Below are positions 24,488 to 33,404 of a DNA stretch of 41,913 nt, piece by piece. The DNA comes from HyVt-560 sp964577195. Its GTDB lineage: Bacteria; Pseudomonadota; Gammaproteobacteria; UWMA-0217. Location: positions 1 through 41,913 of the forward strand of contig CAZNYF010000004.1 in the NCBI GenBank assembly GCA_964577195.1, read 5' to 3'. Each line of letters opens with the position of its first letter. Positions within the stretch are counted from its first letter, which is position 1. The notes under the pieces were generated by a model that was not told the DNA's origin, made no database searches, and saw nothing but the letters and a program-made list of their open reading frames with translations. The translations under genes were made by a program, and so were the position numbers.

Positions 24488-25543
24488 TCATTCCTCAAAT
24501 TCTGGAAACAAGTCCTTTTTAAATGCTTTTTCGTAGGCTTCTCTGGGAGAGATGATGGTTGTTTCGAGCATATTCAATAAGGTGTTGTCCATCGTTTGCA
24601 TCCCCAGACTGACACCACTTTGCATCGCAGTTTCTAGCTGATCGGTTTTTCCTTCGCGGATTAAATGGGCGACAGCAGGAGTGTTGATTAGTACTTCGAC
24701 GGCTGCTACTTGTCCTTCTCCATCCTGTTTTTCGACCAACTGCTGAGTGACAACTGCGCGCAAAGATGTTGATAGCATCGCTCGAACCTGACTTTGTTTT
24801 TTCGCTGGAAAGACATTAATGATTCGATCCATCGTGGTGGCCGCGCGATTGGTATGCAATGTGCCCAGCACCAGAATACCTGTTTCTGCTGCGGTGACTG
24901 CCAGACTAATTGTTTCTAAATCGCGCATTTCACCTACCAGAACAACATCAGGGTCTTCGCGTAATGCAGAGCGCAAGGCAGCAGAGAAACTGGGGGTATG
25001 GAGGCCAACTTCTCGTTGACTAATCAGGGATTGTTTACGTTCGTGAACAAATTCAATCGGGTCTTCAATGGTAATAATATGCCCGCGTCGAACTTTGTTA
25101 ATTTCATCGACCATCGCTGCCAGCGTGGTTGATTTACCAGAACCGGTTTTGCCGGTGACTAGAATCAGGCCATGCCGGTGACGGCATAAGCTGTTGATTA
25201 CGGATGGAAGCTTCAGGTCTTTTAGTGAAACAGCGTGATTTGGAATAACTCTGAAAACTGCGCCATAACCATCAATATGGCGAAATGCATTGACTCGAAA
25301 ACGTGCGATATTGGCAAACTTATAAGCGAAATCGACACCATCATGTTTACTCAATTGCTCGCTTGAATACTCGCTCATAATCTCACTGAGATATTCGCCG
25401 ACTTCCATGTCTGATAACGCTTCACCAGTCAAAGGCTTTAGCTGCCCATAGATGCGAATTCTTGGTGGTTGACCTGCCAGTAAGTGTAGATCAGAACCTT
25501 TTTTACGGACGGTTTCCGCTAACAATCTATCAATCTGCTTCAC
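24488..25543 (-). CDS. PilT-family type IV pilus ATPase (second of pair)
   Basis: A hexameric secretion-type ATPase; PilT/PilU power type IV pilus retraction and twitching. The Walker A GKTGSGKST is at residues 131-139, the Asp box ITIEDPIEFVHE follows, Walker B is DPDVVLVGEMRD near 197, and the His box is GTLHTNRA. The N-terminal PAS-like domain starts KKGSDLHLLAGQPPRIRIYG. 351 aa, full length. It overlaps the upstream PilT gene by 4 nt (ATGA), so it is translationally coupled. It retains all catalytic motifs and resembles PilT more closely than PilU. No other pilus gene is in the window; the operon partner is the HEAT-kinase. Confidence 0.92.
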   Translation of the reverse strand: MKQIDRLLAETVRKKGSDLHLLAGQPPRIRIYGQLKPLTGEALSDMEVGEYLSEIMSEYSSEQLSKHDGVDFAYKFANIARFRVNAFRHIDGYGAVFRVIPNHAVSLKDLKLPSVINSLCRHRHGLILVTGKTGSGKSTTLAAMVDEINKVRRGHIITIEDPIEFVHERKQSLISQREVGLHTPSFSAALRSALREDPDVVLVGEMRDLETISLAVTAAETGILVLGTLHTNRAATTMDRIINVFPAKKQSQVRAMLSTSLRAVVTQQLVEKQDGEGQVAAVEVLINTPAVAHLIREGKTDQLETAMQSGVSLGMQTMDNTLLNMLETTIISPREAYEKAFKKDLFPEFEE

Positions 25544-26631
25544 GGTTCTTGATCCAGTTGAGTGATGAGGTTGGAATCAGTAATAAATGGTTTAAAACGC
25601 TGTTTGTCGAGTGCATATTCACAGGCTTCATTGGGGTCAATTTGTCCTAGTTCCACTGCATCGAGCAATGCCTGATCCATCAGTTTCATGCCTTTGTCTC
25701 GCCCGGTTTGAATCTGTGAGGGGATCATGTGAGTCTTGTTTTCTAGCAATAATCTGGCAATCGCGCGGGTCATCGACATGGTTTCAAAAATCGCTTTACG
25801 GCCATGCCCTTCAGCAGTCTTGAGCAATACCTGTGAAACGACACCTAACAGGTTTTGCGATAAAAAAGTCTTGCCCTGCTGGCGTTGTTCAGCTGGCAGT
25901 GAATCAATAATCCGGTCGATGGTTTTTACAGCGGACGTGGTGTGCAAAGTAGCGAGCACCAGGTGCCCTGTTTCCGCTGCAGTCATCGCCATGTCGATTG
26001 AATCCGTATCGCGTAGCTCACCTACCAAAATCACATCGGGATCTTGGCGCAATGCAGCCCTTAAACCGTTAACAAAATTGGGCACATGCGTACCAATCTC
26101 TCTCTGAATCACCTGCGATTTTTGACTTCGATGCAGAAACTCAATCGGGTCTTCCAGGCTAATGATATTGAGATTGCGAGTCTGATTCAGGTGATTGATC
26201 AAGGCTGCCAGCGTGGTGGATTTACCCATTCCAGTTGAACCTGTTATCAGAATCATGCCTTGCTTGTAAGCCAGCAAACGCTCCAGCATCGGTGGTAAAT
26301 TGAGGCTTTGGATAGTTGGCAGTTGTTCAGGCACATAGCGAAATGCGGCGCCTGGCCCAGTGGACTTGTGGTAGAAGTTGGCTCTGAAACGACCAATATC
26401 ACGAGAATAATAGGAAAAATCTAAATCCTGACCAGATTCAAAATGCTTGCTTTGCGAGGGGGTCAGTACCTCTGAAAGGTAAGATTTTAGCTCGCGCTGA
26501 TCCAGATCCCTAAATTTGATCGGCAGCAGATCACCATACATCCTCAGTAACGGCGGTAAACCGACCGCAAGATGTAAGTCAGAACAACCTTGCTCACGGG
26601 CAAGTTTTAGGAACGCATCAAGTCGAGGCAT
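25540..26631 (-). CDS. PilT/PilU-family type IV pilus ATPase (first of pair)
   Basis: Same family as the next gene. The N-terminal domain begins REQGCSDLHLAVGLPPLLRM. The Walker A is GSTGMGKST (131-139), with Met where Ser is usual; the Asp box is ISLEDPIEFLHR, Walker B DPDVILVGELRD near 198, and the His box ATLHTTSA. 363 aa with a C-terminal tail beyond the ATPase core (KQRFKPFITDSNLITQLDQ), a feature more like PilU. It may be the PilU-like accessory of the pair, but assignment is uncertain. It lies 170 nt downstream of the HEAT-kinase and overlaps the next PilT gene. Confidence 0.9.
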   Translation of the reverse strand: MPRLDAFLKLAREQGCSDLHLAVGLPPLLRMYGDLLPIKFRDLDQRELKSYLSEVLTPSQSKHFESGQDLDFSYYSRDIGRFRANFYHKSTGPGAAFRYVPEQLPTIQSLNLPPMLERLLAYKQGMILITGSTGMGKSTTLAALINHLNQTRNLNIISLEDPIEFLHRSQKSQVIQREIGTHVPNFVNGLRAALRQDPDVILVGELRDTDSIDMAMTAAETGHLVLATLHTTSAVKTIDRIIDSLPAEQRQQGKTFLSQNLLGVVSQVLLKTAEGHGRKAIFETMSMTRAIARLLLENKTHMIPSQIQTGRDKGMKLMDQALLDAVELGQIDPNEACEYALDKQRFKPFITDSNLITQLDQEP

Positions 26632-26801
26632 GGACTACAAGTAAGTTAGACAGACTTCACTGTAAATCGAAATCCGGCGTACGGCAACCAGCGGCGGGTT
26701 CTGTACCATCTATAGCCGATGAACTGATCTCTGTTTGCGGTTCGTGACAGTGGAATGCTGTACTGTGCGGTTAAACCGTAATTTAACAGCCAAATAAAAA
26801 A

Positions 26802-29147
26802 TTAAACCCGATAAGCTCTCAGTGCATTCTCAACTTCTTCCATGGTCTGATATCGCCGCTTAGGGTTCACCGCCATCATTTTCATCACAATCATAGACAA
26901 CGGTTTAGGGATTTTTTCGTTCGCTTCATGTACTGGAATAATATCCCCATGCACATGTTTGTAGAGCACTTGCACGTTGTCATCACCCTTAAACGCGGTT
27001 TGACCGGTGAGCATTTCGTATAAAATCACGCCGAGGCTATAAATATCTGAACGGCCATCCAGATGCCGTTTGCCGGTAACTTGCTCTGGAGCCATGTAGC
27101 GTGGCGTGCCAATGAGAATGCCTGTTTTGGTGAGCTGGGTTTCAGCGGATGCACCGCTCTCGGCGCGGGCAATACCAAAATCAACCACCTTCACCAACCC
27201 TTCGTTATCAATCAGGATATTGCCAGGCTTAAGATCGCGGTGAATCACTTGCATATCATGTGCCGCGCTAATTCCGGCAGCGACTGTGCCAGCAATATCA
27301 ATGGCCTGTTTGAGCGGTAAGGGTTTTTTCGGTTGTAGCAAACTCGATAGTGTCACCGAGGGGAAGTATTCCATCGAAATTGCGTAGAGATTTTCAATCG
27401 AAACAAAATCAAATATGCGAATGACATGCATATGATTAATTTTCCTCGCGTAGCGAATTTCACGGATAAAGCGTTTCACCATCGCTTCTTCGCTGACCAT
27501 TTTGTCGTGTAAGATTTTTAGAATAATCTGATCTTCTACGATTAGGTCTTTGACCAGCAGGACGGTACTGAACGCACCTTTGCCAACACGGCGAATAAAC
27601 TCGTAACGCTCGCCAATTTTATCGCCTGCTTTGAGGCTGCGAATATTGATATGGCCGCCGACTGATCCTACGCCCTTTGCTGCGCCTTTTTTGCCGGTTG
27701 CCTGTTGCTTGCGGCGTGAGAGGCGTGCGTTGATTCTTTTCAGTGCAATTTTTGCTGATGCACGAACATCTTCGCCAGCAGTATAGGCGCGGCGCTTGAT
27801 CGCTTTAAATATTTTTTCCGCATTGGCGACATCGACCAGTTCGGAGAGCGTTGACATGGCTTCCATCACAGTGCTTTCATCTTTGCTGCCGAGCATGGGT
27901 AAAATTAGCTTTAGATGGCGTTCGTCACCCAGACTGCGCATGCCTTTGAGCACGATGGGGGCCGCTTGCTCGTCGGTGCGCATTAATTTCAACAGCGCGG
28001 GCACGGCGGCTTTGTTGCCGATGGTTGCCAGCGCATCAATGGCGCGCTCGCGTACCCACCAGTCGGAATCATTTAATGCAGTGATCAAATGCTCCATTGA
28101 TGATTCATCTTTGGTGGAATTTAGAATTTCGATAGCAGCGCGACGAATTTGCTCGTCGTCACTGCGGATCAGCTTGACGACTGCTTCAACCACCCGACGT
28201 CCGCCGATTTTAGCGAGTGCATCGGCGGCGCGAGCGCGTACCCACCAATCTTCATCTTTAAGTGCGCTCAGCAAATCTTCGACTGCATTCGGGTATTCCA
28301 TGCCGTTGAGCACTTCAACCGCCGCACGGCGCACCTTTTCTGACTCATCTTTTAACAGATCGACTAGATAAACGACTGTGCCCGGATCATTAAGCTTGAC
28401 CAAAGAATCGACTGCCTGGTTCTGCACGTTCATATCCCGGTCACGCAACAACCGGCAGAGTACGTCGATATCGAGCTTGACCCGCATCTCTGTGAGTGCT
28501 TGTAGTGCGACTAGGCGCACTTCGGCACTGCGATCATTCAGGCGAGCGGATAGCGCCAGGCGCGTGTCATGCAGATTAAAACGACTCAGCAGTCGTACCA
28601 CGCCGAGGCGGGTATTGACATCCTGTGCTGTGACTCGGTTGATGAGCTCGGGTACCAGGGAATCATCGGCAATTTTTTCGATGATTTTAAACAGAGCAAC
28701 CCGCTGACTCGGTGCCAGGGTATAAGCTTTTCGTAACAATGCTGCAGCACTGAGGCTTTGCTTGCGTGCTTCGAGTATTTTCAGCAAGGCTGATTTTGCC
28801 ACGTCTTCATCATCAAACAATGGCAGCAAGTGATTGGCATCATAAGCACGTGAAGTTGCTAGTACGCGAACTGTGGTATTTAGCACACGCGGGTGAACCG
28901 TAGAAGACAGGCCGGCAATATAGTGAACCAGTGATTTATCATCGAGCAGATAAACCAGCACTTCGCGCAATCGTTGTAGCTCGGCATCACCCGCCGTTTT
29001 TAGGCGAGTGAATAAAGAGGGGATCGCCGAATCGGCAATCGTGCGTAAATTCTCCAGGCTACGGCGACCCTCTGCATCCAGCAGATCCGTTGCGCTCAGG
29101 CAGCGAGATACGTTCCGCCCGGCGCGGTACTGTGCAAACAAACCCAT
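26802..29147 (-). CDS. HEAT-repeat protein fused to a C-terminal Hanks-type Ser/Thr kinase
   Basis: 781 aa in two parts. Residues about 60-480 are alpha-helical HEAT/PBS-lyase-type repeats; two nearly identical units contain DWWVRARAADALAKIG and DWWVRERAIDALATIG. A basic linker (RRKQQATGKKGAAKG) leads to the kinase domain at about 512-781: Gly loop VGKGAFSTV, the VAIK-type Lys in IILKIL (about 544), HRDLKPGNIL, DFG (about 656), the activation loop with GTPRYMAPEQ, and DIYSLGVILYEMLTG. All catalytic residues are present, so it should be active. There is no membrane helix, so it is cytoplasmic, and the kinase is C-terminal, unlike the usual bacterial layout. It starts at an ATG with AGGTAAG 8 nt upstream. 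It heads an apparent operon with two PilT ATPases, suggesting control of pilus retraction; targets are unknown. Confidence 0.93.
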   Translation of the reverse strand: MGLFAQYRAGRNVSRCLSATDLLDAEGRRSLENLRTIADSAIPSLFTRLKTAGDAELQRLREVLVYLLDDKSLVHYIAGLSSTVHPRVLNTTVRVLATSRAYDANHLLPLFDDEDVAKSALLKILEARKQSLSAAALLRKAYTLAPSQRVALFKIIEKIADDSLVPELINRVTAQDVNTRLGVVRLLSRFNLHDTRLALSARLNDRSAEVRLVALQALTEMRVKLDIDVLCRLLRDRDMNVQNQAVDSLVKLNDPGTVVYLVDLLKDESEKVRRAAVEVLNGMEYPNAVEDLLSALKDEDWWVRARAADALAKIGGRRVVEAVVKLIRSDDEQIRRAAIEILNSTKDESSMEHLITALNDSDWWVRERAIDALATIGNKAAVPALLKLMRTDEQAAPIVLKGMRSLGDERHLKLILPMLGSKDESTVMEAMSTLSELVDVANAEKIFKAIKRRAYTAGEDVRASAKIALKRINARLSRRKQQATGKKGAAKGVGSVGGHINIRSLKAGDKIGERYEFIRRVGKGAFSTVLLVKDLIVEDQIILKILHDKMVSEEAMVKRFIREIRYARKINHMHVIRIFDFVSIENLYAISMEYFPSVTLSSLLQPKKPLPLKQAIDIAGTVAAGISAAHDMQVIHRDLKPGNILIDNEGLVKVVDFGIARAESGASAETQLTKTGILIGTPRYMAPEQVTGKRHLDGRSDIYSLGVILYEMLTGQTAFKGDDNVQVLYKHVHGDIIPVHEANEKIPKPLSMIVMKMMAVNPKRRYQTMEEVENALRAYRV

Positions 29148-29276
29148 TAGTCTTGCTTACCTAAAAGGTCTAATTGGAGATCAATCAGTGTCATACGAAT
29201 TCCAGTTCTTGATTACAGGCAATATTATTTCCAGAATGATTCTAATGTACCGCATCACGCCCGAATGCCAGATAGA

Positions 29277-30443
29277 TCAAACTTCCTGCTCACCAGCTGT
29301 CAGAAAATGTGATGGATATCTGGTGTTTAGCAAAAANNNNNNNNNNNNNNNNNNNNNNNNNNNNNNNNNNNNNNNNNNNNNNNNNNNNNNNNNNNNNNNN
29401 NNNNNNNNNNNNNNNNNNNNNNNNNNNNNNNNNNNNCCATCAAAAATATGCGTGTAGTAAACATCTCGATGGGTGCGTTGGGTTTGCAAATGGTAGGCGC
29501 TGTAAAGACAAAGATCCGCTGCGTGCTCATACATTTGTTCGCGCTTTTTAAAGTTGCGCTCCGCGTCTGGAGAAATTACTGGCAAAGTCAGACCGCCGGC
29601 TATTTCGGTACTCTCACTGCGCGGTCCATCGTTTAAATCACCGATAACAATCACCGGGCGATGAGGGTCAGTAGATAGCTCATTAAGCACATAGGTTCTG
29701 AGAGCAGCTGCCTCAAGACCACGTAGCAGCAGTGAACGCGTGCGTCCGATGGCTCCCTCGCGTAAATAATTGGTCATTGCCTCCAACGGATCGTTGCCTT
29801 CGCTGTTCTGACGAATAGGCCGTTTGGATTTAAAGTGTGCGGTAAATATCGTGATTTCAGCAGCATTTCCGCCATCCATCTCAGCATATTGAAATCGCTT
29901 TGGTAAGCCAAGACGTGCCCTGAGAATTGGCCGCGTGAAACGTGTCCGGTTTTCCCCGCTTTCTGTTAAACCAATTTTCCAGGTTTTACCCGAGTGTTCT
30001 TCCACAGGATCCGCAAAATTAAACTCTTTTGGAAACTCTTCAAGGCTGGAAAACTCCAGCATTTTAAAATCTTTTGGCACCATGATTGCGATCATCGGTG
30101 CTGAATAAATTCGCGATGGAGTGCCTTTGTAGCTTGATTCACGAAACCGGGGTTCGCCAGAAAAATATAAATTCACTTTGCCAGCAAGTCGAGAGGCGTT
30201 GATCACCTCCTCCAATGGCTGACGATCAAAAATTTCTTGAAAACAAATAATATCCGCATCCATGCGATTAACTTGTCGTGCCAGCCAGCGAATTTTTTTC
30301 TGGTAGCGATTTTCTTTTTCATTACCTTCAGCCCAGTACTGATTATGTTTGCTGGACGAATAAAAGTAGTTGTAACGCTCGCTGGTTGATCCCGGCGTGA
30401 GGTTCCGTACGTTAAAATTACCAATGGTGAATTTTTGTGTCAT
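29277..30443 (-). CDS. Endonuclease/exonuclease/phosphatase (EEP) family protein, interrupted by an assembly gap
   Basis: A Mg2+-dependent phosphodiesterase of the DNase I/exonuclease III fold; the substrate is unknown. Visible motifs: NFNVRNL (Asn11), IICFQEIFDR (metal Glu70), FTAHFKSKRP (catalytic His region) and VIGDLNDGPRS (Asp/Asn site). The C-terminal SDH motif should lie in or next to the 100-N gap (29337-29436). After the gap only about 19 residues (FLLNTRYPSHFLTAGEQEV) precede a stop, and the reading frame across the gap is not reliable. No signal peptide. It starts 15 nt after the lysS stop on the same strand, so it is probably co-transcribed with lysS. Confidence 0.8.
   Translation of the reverse strand: MTQKFTIGNFNVRNLTPGSTSERYNYFYSSSKHNQYWAEGNEKENRYQKKIRWLARQVNRMDADIICFQEIFDRQPLEEVINASRLAGKVNLYFSGEPRFRESSYKGTPSRIYSAPMIAIMVPKDFKMLEFSSLEEFPKEFNFADPVEEHSGKTWKIGLTESGENRTRFTRPILRARLGLPKRFQYAEMDGGNAAEITIFTAHFKSKRPIRQNSEGNDPLEAMTNYLREGAIGRTRSLLLRGLEAAALRTYVLNELSTDPHRPVIVIGDLNDGPRSESTEIAGGLTLPVISPDAERNFKKREQMYEHAADLCLYSAYHLQTQRTHRDVYYTHIFDXXXXXXXXXXXXXXXXXXXXXXXXXXXXXXXXXXFLLNTRYPSHFLTAGEQEV
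29337..29436. other. Assembly gap (100 N)
   Basis: Exactly 100 N, a placeholder length, within the EEP-family gene. The true distance is unknown. Confidence 1.
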
Positions 30444-30458
30444 TTATTATCTTCTGTG

Positions 30459-31985
30459 TTATTCAATACTTGTAAGATTTTCATCTGGACTGTTGCCCTC
30501 TGGACGCATGTGAGGAAATAATAAAACATCACGTATGGATGGAGAATTTGTCAGCAACATGACCAAACGATCTATGCCGATACCTTCGCCTGCTGTCGGC
30601 GGCATACCGTGTTCCAGCGCGCGAATATAATCGGCATCAAAATGCATCGCTTCATCATCACCGGCATCTTTCTCCGCAACCTGCTGTCGAAATCGCTCGG
30701 CCTGATCTTCGTAATCATTTAACTCTGAGAAACCGTTAGCCAGCTCGCGGCCACCAACGAAGAATTCAAACCGGTCGGTCACAAACGGGTTTTCATTATT
30801 GCGTCTCGCCAGCGGAGAAACTTCGGCGGGGTAAGCAGTAATAAAGGTTGGCTCCATTAAGAGATGCTCAACCGTTTTTTCAAATATTTCAATTTGAATT
30901 TTGCCTAAACCATAGCTGTCCTTAAGTGGAATTTTTAGTCGTTCGGCGAGGGCTTTAGCCTGATCGATATCATTCAGCTGTGTTGCATTAATATCATCAT
31001 TAAATGCCAAAATAGATTCGATAATGGTCATGCGTGTAAATGGCTGACTAAAATCAAACGTATCCTCGCCATAAACAACATCGGTTGTGCCGAGAACTTC
31101 GAGTGCCAGTTTGCGCAGCATGTCTTCGGTACGATCCATAAGGTCGTGATAAGTCGCGTAGGCTTCATAAAATTCGATCATGGTAAATTCAGGATTATGC
31201 CGTGTCGATAACCCTTCGTTACGGAAGTTTCGATTAATCTCGTAGACTCGTTCAAAGCCACCCACAACCAGGCGCTTTAAATACAGCTCTGGGGCGATGC
31301 GTAAAAACAGCTCCATATCCAAGGCGTTGTGGTAGGTGGTAAAAGGCTTGGCTGTGGCGCCACCGGGAATCACCTGCATCATCGGAGTTTCCACTTCCAG
31401 AAAGTTTTCCTGATTTAAGTAATCACGCAGAAAATTTACAATCTGAGTGCGCTTGCGAAAAACGTCGCGCACCGGATCATTCATAATTAAATCCACATAA
31501 CGCTGCCGATAGCGTTGCTCGGTATCGGTCATGCCGTGAAATTTTTCTGGCAAAGGACGTAGCGATTTTGTGAGTAATTTTAATTCATCAACTTTAACGC
31601 TGAGTTCACCTTTCTGGGTTTTAAACAATTTTCCTTCAGCGCCTAGAATATCGCCGACATCCCAGGTTTTAAATTCGAGATACACACCTTCAGGCAGTCC
31701 ATCACGTTGCGCGTAAATCTGAATCCGGCCAGACATATCCTGCAAGCTGGAAAAACTCGCTTTCCCCATCACTCGCTTCGCCATTTGACGACCGGCAATG
31801 GCAACGCGAATATCATTTTCTTCAAAATACTCGCGCGGTTGCTTCCCATATTCAGCATGCAGCTCGGAAGCCATCACGTTGCGACGAAAATCATTGGGAA
31901 AGGCATTGCCTTTTTCACGCAGCTGATTGAGCTTGTTGCGGCGTTCGGCGATTAGTTTATTTTCTTCTTGCGGAGTTTCGGACAT
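30459..31985 (-). CDS. lysS: Lysyl-tRNA synthetase, class II, LysS
   Basis: Charges tRNA-Lys. The N-terminal OB-fold anticodon-binding domain contains GRQMAKRVMGKASFSSLQDM. The class II catalytic core follows: motif 1 around FLEVETPMMQVIPGGATAKPF, motif 2 FRNEGLSTRHNPEFTMIEFY and motif 3 GEGIGIDRLVMLLTN. At 508 aa it is full length. The ATG at 31985 gives MSETPQEENKLIAERRNKL, close to other proteobacterial LysS. It lies downstream of prfB, as in E. coli, with the second assembly gap between them. Confidence 0.98.
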   Translation of the reverse strand: MSETPQEENKLIAERRNKLNQLREKGNAFPNDFRRNVMASELHAEYGKQPREYFEENDIRVAIAGRQMAKRVMGKASFSSLQDMSGRIQIYAQRDGLPEGVYLEFKTWDVGDILGAEGKLFKTQKGELSVKVDELKLLTKSLRPLPEKFHGMTDTEQRYRQRYVDLIMNDPVRDVFRKRTQIVNFLRDYLNQENFLEVETPMMQVIPGGATAKPFTTYHNALDMELFLRIAPELYLKRLVVGGFERVYEINRNFRNEGLSTRHNPEFTMIEFYEAYATYHDLMDRTEDMLRKLALEVLGTTDVVYGEDTFDFSQPFTRMTIIESILAFNDDINATQLNDIDQAKALAERLKIPLKDSYGLGKIQIEIFEKTVEHLLMEPTFITAYPAEVSPLARRNNENPFVTDRFEFFVGGRELANGFSELNDYEDQAERFRQQVAEKDAGDDEAMHFDADYIRALEHGMPPTAGEGIGIDRLVMLLTNSPSIRDVLLFPHMRPEGNSPDENLTSIE

Positions 31986-32028
31986 GATGAATAATTCGTT
32001 TAATTAAGTTTAATAAAAGTATCTGGCT

Positions 32029-32128
32029 NNNNNNNNNNNNNNNNNNNNNNNNNNNNNNNNNNNNNNNNNNNNNNNNNNNNNNNNNNNNNNNNNNNNNNNN
32101 NNNNNNNNNNNNNNNNNNNNNNNNNNNN
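32029..32128. other. Assembly gap (100 N)
   Basis: Exactly 100 N between prfB and lysS. The prfB stop codon falls on its edge (TA followed by N), so little or no coding sequence is lost. Confidence 1.
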
Positions 32129-33223
32129 TAAAGCCCGGATTTTAAGCTGGCTTCAATAAATTGATCCAGATCGCCGTCCAGAACTGCTTGGGTATTTCCT
32201 GTTTCGACGCCGGTACGTAAATCTTTAATGCGGGATTGATCAAGCACGTAGGAGCGAATCTGACTGCCCCAGCCAATATCGGATTTAGAATCTTCCAGCA
32301 CCTTATTTTCAGCATTACGTTTTTGCACTTCCAGCTCGTAGAGTTTGGATTTTAGCTGCTTCATCGCCATATCTTTGTTCTTGTGCTGGGAGCGATCATT
32401 CTGACACTGCACCACCGTATTGGTAGGTAAATGTGTAATTCTCACTGCGGACTCGGTTTTGTTGACATGCTGGCCACCGGCGCCGGAAGCTCGATAAACA
32501 TCAATCCGTAAATCTGCCGGATTAATTTCAATGTCGATATCATCGTCAACTTCTGGCGAAACAAACACTGCCGCAAAAGAAGTATGGCGACGATTACCTG
32601 AATCGAAAGGTGATTTTCGTACCAGCCGATGCACACCAATCTCGGTTCTCAACCAACCAAAAGCATAGTCACCGCCAAACCGAATCGTGGCACTTTTAAT
32701 TCCCGCGACATCGCCAGAGGAGACCTCCATCAATTCAGTTTTAAAACCTTTGCGCTCACCCCAGCGTAAATACATACGTAGCAGCATCTCCGCCCAATCC
32801 TGAGCCTCAGTACCACCGGAGCCAGATTGGACATCAACAAACGCATCTGCCGAATCCAGTTCACCAGAGAACATGCGTTGAAATTCGAGTGACTCAACAT
32901 TGGCCGTATAACCTGCTAAGTCAGATTCTACCGAAGCTACCGTCTCGGCATCGTCGTCGTCACGCGCCATTTCCAGTAATTCTCCGGCATCATTCAATCC
33001 AGCATCCAGATCAATAATGACTTTAACAATTGCTTCGAGTTGCGCTCGCTGCTTACCTAGCTTCTGCGCCCGATCAGGATCGTCCCAGACATTCGGCTGC
33101 TCCAGCTCGCGATTAACTTCTTCAAACTGCTCCTGTTTGTTTTCAAAGTCAAAGGTACCCCCTAAGCGCATCGACCCGCGCTTTTAGATCTTCAATCAGG
33201 GAGAAAACTGGATTCAATTCCAT
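32128..33223 (-). CDS. prfB: Peptide chain release factor 2 (RF2), programmed +1 frameshift
   Basis: Recognises UGA/UAA stop codons and triggers peptide release. The protein has the GGQ loop (ASGAGGQHVNKTESAVRITH) and the anticodon-like release-factor domain, ending VLDGDLDQFIEASLKSGL exactly where E. coli RF2 ends; the next codon is TA plus N, consistent with a stop on the gap edge. Translation starts at the ATG at 33223 (MELNPVFSLIEDLKARVDAL), runs 24 codons to an in-frame UGA at codon 25, then shifts +1 and continues as DFENKQEQFEEV. The frame after the shift is open without interruption to the gap. It is upstream of lysS, as in E. coli. Confidence 0.97.
33149..33163 (-). promoter_or_regulatory. 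RF2 autoregulatory +1 frameshift site
   Basis: On the minus strand the sequence reads AGGGGGTACCTTTGAC: an internal Shine-Dalgarno AGGGGG (33163-33158), 3 nt, then the slippery CTT followed by the TGA stop (33151-33149). When RF2 is scarce the ribosome slips +1 and makes full-length RF2. This is the textbook arrangement. Confidence 0.97.
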
Positions 33224-33360
33224 GTCGTAATCGGTATTCCACAAAGCCGTGTATTCTAACCGCCTAAGGCGAAAAATACATGGTTTTTCAACGTTTAACG
33301 TGGGTAAAGCCGTAGCTCCAGACTCAAAGGCAACCTGATTTATTTGCTGGCACGCGCTGG

Positions 33361-33388
33361 CAATGATAGCGTATGATGGCGTTCATTG
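33361..33388 (+). promoter_or_regulatory. Candidate promoter/operator of the toxin-antitoxin operon
   Basis: CAATGA (33361-33366) and TCATTG (33383-33388) are exact inverted half-sites spaced 16 nt, flanking a good -10 TATGAT (33372-33377). Type II antitoxins of the ribbon-helix-helix class usually bind such palindromes over their own promoter. No clear -35. Confidence 0.45.
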
Positions 33389-33404
33389 TTTTGAGGTGAT
33401 AGAG

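Noticed and set aside
27796..28371. Plus-strand ORF of 191 aa opposite the HEAT repeats
   Set aside because: A Ser/Ala/Arg-rich shadow of a repetitive coding region.
29008..29457. Plus-strand ORF of 149 aa running through the first gap
   Set aside because: It is antisense to the HEAT-kinase start and uses N codons; no domain is visible.
31957..32128. Apparent fusion of RF2 to extra residues across the N gap into the lysS start
   Set aside because: RF2 ends at its normal C-terminus at the gap edge; the extension is an artefact of reading through placeholder N.
33149..33151. Premature TGA in prfB as a pseudogene mutation
   Set aside because: It is part of the conserved RF2 frameshift site with internal Shine-Dalgarno and CTT slippery codon.
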